Below the pieces are notes generated by a model, which worked only from the letters and a program-made list of their open reading frames with translations, was not told where the DNA came from and ran no database searches. A stretch of DNA of 8,975 bases from UBA1140 sp964409295 (GTDB lineage Bacteria; Campylobacterota; Campylobacteria; Campylobacterales; Sulfurovaceae): the NCBI GenBank assembly GCA_964409295.1, contig CAYPCV010000076.1, positions 1 through 8,975 of the forward strand. Direction: 5' to 3'. Positions 6,561 through 8,975 of this stretch are shown piece after piece. The stretch's first letter is position 1; every line of letters starts with the position of its first letter. Both the position numbers and the translations under genes were made by a program.

Positions 6561-7451
6561 TTAATATTCAGTCTCTTGTTCCACTAAAGTTACCATTGTA
6601 TTCATCTCTTCTAAAAGAATTGGATTCTTTTGAATAATTATTGCCAATATTTTTGCATCAGGATTCCAATTTTCATAAAGAGGCTTCAACTCATCCCAAA
6701 GTGTTTTCACTTTAAGCAATTGATTTTTAATTTTTGGATTTGAAGGTTTAGCTATTTTTTCAGCAGGATTACCATTCATCAAACTATCCAAAGAGTCATC
6801 AAAAAGTTTAATTGTTTTAAGTAAACTTTTCTTATACTCTTTTTGTCCTTTTACACACATAAGCTTCTCTTTTGTCATCTTTTGAGTTAACATTCTCTGT
6901 CTACCTGCAAGATTTACGATTTTGACCATCGCTTTTTCAATATAGTTTTGAGTTTTATTTGATTTTTCATACAACGAAACCAAAATATTTGACTCTTTCA
7001 ATAGAGGTTTATTATGTGAAGTTAAATAATTTAACGCTTTATCTCCCTTATCTTTTCCCTCAGCTAAAATTTTTACATTTTTAAAAAAATCTTTCCAAAG
7101 TTTTTCAACAATAACAATCTGCTTATCAATTTTTTCATTAGCCTCTTTTGTAAAGCCCAAATCTGTCTTTCCTGCTTTAAATTCATCTAAAGTATCGCTA
7201 TACATATTTGCAAATTTCAATAAACTTTTTTCATTCTTATCTTTATCAATATTTAATGAAATAAGAATGCCTAATTTTGTCATTCGTTGCGTTAACATTC
7301 TTTGTTTTCCTGAACGATTAATTCTTTTTTTAATTAAATTATCGCCACTCATTAAATCATCAACAAGTGATGCCATATCCAATTGTAAATTTGTTGCACT
7401 TAGTGTATGTGGGGAAACCAAAAGCAATCCCAGTATAATAATTTTAAACAT
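6561..7451 (-). CDS. Exported protein with two PilJ/NarX-like sensor repeats
   Basis: The protein has 296 residues. A signal peptide is clear: MFKIIILGLLLVSPHTLSA with likely cleavage after residue 19, so it should act in the periplasm. Two homologous helical units follow. Unit 1 (about 44-129) opens INRSGKQRMLTQRMTK and ends near EKLWKDFFKNV. Unit 2 (about 178-261) opens VNLAGRQRMLTQKMTK and ends near KTLWDELKPLYENW. The xxGxQRMLTQ-MTK motif is typical of the type IV pili methyl-accepting (PilJ) N-terminal domain, related to the nitrate-binding P-box region of NarX/NarQ. There is no second membrane segment, HAMP, kinase or chemotaxis domain, so this is a free-standing binding module. It may deliver a ligand signal to a separate receptor, which is inference. 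A purine-rich GGAAGAG stretch ending 4 bases before the ATG could be the ribosome binding site. It converges on the ATPase gene with 24 bases between them. Confidence 0.85.
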   Translation of the reverse strand: MFKIIILGLLLVSPHTLSATNLQLDMASLVDDLMSGDNLIKKRINRSGKQRMLTQRMTKLGILISLNIDKDKNEKSLLKFANMYSDTLDEFKAGKTDLGFTKEANEKIDKQIVIVEKLWKDFFKNVKILAEGKDKGDKALNYLTSHNKPLLKESNILVSLYEKSNKTQNYIEKAMVKIVNLAGRQRMLTQKMTKEKLMCVKGQKEYKKSLLKTIKLFDDSLDSLMNGNPAEKIAKPSNPKIKNQLLKVKTLWDELKPLYENWNPDAKILAIIIQKNPILLEEMNTMVTLVEQETEY

Positions 7452-7499
7452 GTTACTCTTCCTAAAGATAATTTTAAAGCATAAAAATAGCTTTAATAT

Positions 7500-7508
7500 A
7501 TTTTAACA
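7500..7508 (-). promoter_or_regulatory. Weak candidate extended -10 box for the PilJ-repeat gene
   Basis: The minus strand reads TGTTAAAAT, an extended -10 (TGnTAAAAT) with transcription expected near 7493 and a leader of about 40 bases. The whole 122-base spacer from 7452 to 7573 is AT-rich and several other AT hexamers could serve, so this is only the best-looking choice. Confidence 0.3.
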
Positions 7509-7573
7509 TACAAAAATAAAAAAAGTAATGATATTTATCAAAAAATGTATTTTTTAAAGTAAAAAGAATGAAG

Positions 7574-7678
7574 TACCCTCTCCAGATCCCTGCGGCACAC
7601 AAGAAAGATAGGTGGGCTGCTATGTTCCCATCCTGACCCGTTGTCCATCAGTCCCGTTGCACAGGTCTAAAGAAGGCG
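7574..7678 (-). ncRNA. ffs: Signal recognition particle RNA, small bacterial type (4.5S RNA)
   Basis: This RNA binds Ffh and targets ribosomes making membrane proteins to FtsY. On the minus strand, 7615-7638 carries the conserved domain IV: GGTCAGG, then an ATG/CAT stem closing a GGAA tetraloop, then AGCAGCC. This is the same arrangement as E. coli 4.5S RNA with a different but complementary stem. The outer stem also pairs: CCTTCTTTAGA near the 5' end with TCTGGAGAGGG near the 3' end, all Watson-Crick or G-U pairs. The RNA is about 105 bases with no Alu domain. The ends are set from this stem and the upstream -10 box, so they are accurate to a few bases. A run of five T follows the 3' end at 7561-7565 and may aid termination. 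Confidence 0.93.
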
Positions 7679-7683
7679 AGAGA

Positions 7684-7689
7684 ATAATA
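7684..7689 (-). promoter_or_regulatory. ffs: -10 box for the SRP RNA gene
   Basis: The minus strand reads TATTAT, five of six matches to TATAAT. A start 7 bases downstream falls at about 7677, exactly where the outer stem of the SRP RNA begins. No -35 box is obvious. The upstream DNA is strongly AT-rich. Confidence 0.6.
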
Positions 7690-7742
7690 TCAAAAAATAA
7701 CTTATATTAGATTAAATTTATGCTATTTTAAATACTATTCGC

Positions 7743-7748
7743 TATAAT
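7743..7748 (+). promoter_or_regulatory. -10 box for tRNA-Ser
   Basis: A perfect TATAAT preceded by T-rich DNA. Transcription would begin near 7755, leaving a leader of about 22 bases for removal by RNase P before the mature tRNA end at 7777. Confidence 0.65.
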
Positions 7749-7776
7749 TTCCTCCCAAGCAAACAATTGCTTCGAT

Positions 7777-7864
7777 TGAGAGGTGTCCGAGTGGTCGAAG
7801 GTGCAGACCTGGAACGTCTGTGTAGTTTACTCTACCGAGGGTTCGAATCCCTTCCTCTCAGCCA
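7777..7864 (+). tRNA. tRNA-Ser (anticodon GGA)
   Basis: An 88-base tRNA that reads UCC and UCU codons. The acceptor stem pairs TGAGAGG (7777-7783) with CCTCTCA. The anticodon stem CAGAC/GTCTG (7804-7808 and 7816-7820) encloses the loop CTGGAAC with anticodon GGA at 7811-7813. A long class II variable arm (GTAG and CTAC around TTTACT) is diagnostic for Ser or Leu. The T arm is GAGGG-TTCGAAT-CCCTT. The discriminator is G at 7861 and the CCA end is encoded at 7862-7864. The tRNA stands alone, divergent from ffs. No hairpin terminator is seen after it, only a run of six T at 7871-7876. Confidence 0.97.
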
Positions 7865-7919
7865 TAATCCTATTTTTTATAACTTTCCCCATACAATTAT
7901 TCTTTAATTTAAATCTATC

Positions 7920-7928
7920 TGCTACAAT
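7920..7928 (+). promoter_or_regulatory. Extended -10 promoter for the small cysteine-rich membrane protein
   Basis: TGCTACAAT fits an extended -10 (TGn plus TACAAT), with a start expected near 7935. This gives a leader of about 24 bases containing the AAAGGA ribosome binding site. The gene could also be read through from the tRNA promoter, because no terminator separates them. Confidence 0.5.
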
Positions 7929-7958
7929 AATAAAAATCAATTCAAAGGAATACAAAAG

Positions 7959-8228
7959 ATGAATTTCTATCTACTCTTTTTTCTACTTATTATTATAATC
8001 GGTTCAGTAGTAAGCTATATCTATTTTATGAGAGAAAAGAAAGAGAATCTACGAGCAATAGAGCAAGGTATATGCCCAAAATGTCATAAATCAACAATGG
8101 TTCTTACAGACCAAAGAAGCACAGGTTGTGGAGGTCCAAAACTATTAACATTTGAGTGTCAAGAGTGTAAATATATTAACTCGTTTAATGTAAATGGTGG
8201 AAGTTGTAGTAGTGGGAGATGTGGTTAA
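7959..8228 (+). CDS. Small membrane-anchored zinc-ribbon-like protein with a cysteine-rich tail
   Basis: This protein of 89 residues is not recognised as a named family. Residues 3-23 are one strongly hydrophobic segment (YLLFFLLIIIIGSVVSYIYF) followed by basic residues MREKKENLR, so the N-terminus is probably a membrane anchor with the rest in the cytoplasm. Residues 39-42 (CPKC) and 67-70 (CQEC) form two CxxC knuckles typical of a zinc ribbon. Extra cysteines occur at 57 (TGCGG), 83 and 88 in the tail GGSCSSGRCG. Seven cysteines is high for this size. Metal binding is likely but unproven. AAAGGA about 9 bases before the ATG supports the start. The gene lies after tRNA-Ser and converges with the porin-like gene, so its neighbours give no clue to its role. 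Confidence 0.8.
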   Translation: MNFYLLFFLLIIIIGSVVSYIYFMREKKENLRAIEQGICPKCHKSTMVLTDQRSTGCGGPKLLTFECQECKYINSFNVNGGSCSSGRCG

Positions 8229-8231
8229 AGT

Positions 8232-8262
8232 AAAAAAATTTCCACCTCAAAAGAGGTGGAAA
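8232..8262 (-). terminator. Intrinsic terminator of the porin-like gene
   Basis: On the minus strand a perfect 10-bp stem (TTTCCACCTC at 8253-8262 against GAGGTGGAAA at 8239-8248) closes a four-base loop and is followed by seven T (8232-8238). It starts 24 bases after the stop of the minus-strand gene. On the plus strand the same hairpin is followed by A rather than T, so it should work poorly for the small membrane protein gene ending at 8228. Confidence 0.85.
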
Positions 8263-8286
8263 AAAAAGTGAATATACTTTTAGAGA

Positions 8287-8975
8287 TTAAAAGTTATATC
8301 TTGTCCATAAACGGATAATATTTCTTGAATCATCACCATTATAAACTTTATCATCTGCATTACTAACAACTACTGCACCAAACATATCTGCACCAAGTGC
8401 TTTAAATTTATACATTAAGTCAAGCTCTTGAACATCTGAGTTTTTATTAATATTATCTTTCATCATACCATATTGTGCAATAACTTTTCCAGGACCTGCA
8501 GGCATAACAACTTTAAGTACTGTACCCTCTGCACCATCTTTAATATCCCCTTGGTTTGCAACCATTTGTGTATAAAGTGGAGTTTTTACACCTGTACCAA
8601 GGTTATTAGTTGCAACTGTACCATTATTAGTTTTACTATACGCTAAACTAACAACAGCAGGACCTGCTTTTCCTGAAACTTTTAGACCAAGAGCTTTAGA
8701 GTCAACAGCACCTGAAGCATTTGGCATAATTTGTCCACCCTGTAGAGCTACTTTTACTGGTGTAGCAGCCAATTTAGTCATATCTGCATTTAAATCTAAC
8801 CAAACTGCTTTAGCTGAACTAGGAAGCTGATAGTAAGAGAGTGTTGGTGTTAAACCAGCTACAGATTTATTCTGTACTGTTAACATGTAAGCACCCTTAT
8901 TTTGAGTATTAGCAGCTACAGCTGGTGTACCTGGAGTAACCACACCTGTATTTAAGTTTACTGTATCTGGAGTAG
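8287..8975 (-). CDS. Outer-membrane beta-barrel protein, porin-like, C-terminal part (cut by window edge)
   Basis: The last 229 complete codons are present and the frame is still open at the right edge, so the start and signal peptide are missing. A GTG at 8941-8943 is an internal Val, not a start. The sequence alternates short amphipathic strands with Gly/Asn/Thr/Asp-rich turns, for example GAYMLTVQNKS, PTLSYYQL, KVIAQYGMMKD and VQELDLMYKF. It ends IIRLWTRYNF with a C-terminal Phe, the usual BAM recognition signal for outer-membrane barrels. It most likely belongs to the porins of Campylobacterota (MOMP- or OprD-like). Family and substrate cannot be fixed from this part. The Pro/Thr/Asn-rich stretch at the edge of the window (TPDTVNLNTGVVTPGTPAV) may be an extracellular loop. 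An intrinsic terminator follows the stop. Confidence 0.75.
   Translation of the reverse strand, partial: TPDTVNLNTGVVTPGTPAVAANTQNKGAYMLTVQNKSVAGLTPTLSYYQLPSSAKAVWLDLNADMTKLAATPVKVALQGGQIMPNASGAVDSKALGLKVSGKAGPAVVSLAYSKTNNGTVATNNLGTGVKTPLYTQMVANQGDIKDGAEGTVLKVVMPAGPGKVIAQYGMMKDNINKNSDVQELDLMYKFKALGADMFGAVVVSNADDKVYNGDDSRNIIRLWTRYNF

Noticed and set aside
6532..6564. Possible bidirectional terminator between the converging ATPase and PilJ-repeat genes
   Set aside because: The 24-base gap has only short ATTAAT repeats and no stable GC-containing stem with a T run on either strand.
8239..8262. Hairpin as terminator of the plus-strand small membrane protein gene
   Set aside because: On the plus strand the stem is followed by A residues. 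The T run needed for intrinsic termination is present only on the minus strand.
8941..8943. GTG as start of the gene at the right edge
   Set aside because: The frame stays open to the window edge with porin-like sequence (TPDTVNLNTGV) and no signal peptide follows the GTG, so it is an internal valine.
1..8975. Mobile elements, CRISPR arrays, prophage, toxin-antitoxin pairs or a defence island
   Set aside because: No transposase, integrase, direct-repeat array or paired toxin-antitoxin genes are seen. Although tRNA genes often serve as integration sites, no duplicated tRNA end or integrase lies next to tRNA-Ser.

Overview
The window looks like a chromosomal segment of a low-GC member of the Campylobacterota (Epsilonproteobacteria). 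The support is an AT-rich composition, ribosomal proteins with Campylobacter-type features (an L16 ending in NEIY whose gene overlaps rpmC, and L29 starting MKYT), and -10-dominated promoters without clear -35 boxes. The genus cannot be fixed from this sequence. A free-living sulfur- or nitrate-using genus such as Sulfurimonas is a guess only.

Region 1 (1-5277, minus strand) is the S10 ribosomal protein operon. In transcription order it reads rpsJ-rplC-rplD-rplW-rplB-rpsS-rplV-rpsC-rplP-rpmC-rpsQ-rplN-rplX, with rplX cut by the left edge. Genes are packed with gaps of 11 bases or fewer, three TAATG stop/start junctions and one 14-base overlap, so translational coupling is likely. Candidate promoters lie just upstream of rpsJ.

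Region 2 (5278-7573) starts with a 164-base divergent intergenic region holding two inverted repeats. A plus-strand gene follows for a P-loop ATPase that resembles the AAA_14/DUF4143 group but seems to lack its usual nuclease-like residues. Converging on it from the other side is a minus-strand gene for an exported protein with two PilJ/NarX-like sensor repeats and no signalling output domain.

Region 3 (7574-7958) is an RNA locus. The signal recognition particle RNA (ffs) is on the minus strand and tRNA-Ser(GGA) on the plus strand, divergently transcribed from an AT-rich spacer with a recognisable -10 box for each.

Region 4 (7959-8975) holds a small membrane-anchored, cysteine-rich zinc-ribbon-like protein on the plus strand and the 3' part of a minus-strand outer-membrane beta-barrel (porin-like) gene with a clear intrinsic terminator. 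The porin gene runs off the right edge.

Most of the window is ordinary housekeeping DNA. I found no convincing new multi-gene system. The items most worth a second look are the ATPase beside the S10 operon with the 19-bp palindrome at its ribosome binding site, the output-less double-PilJ protein, and the small cysteine-rich membrane protein.
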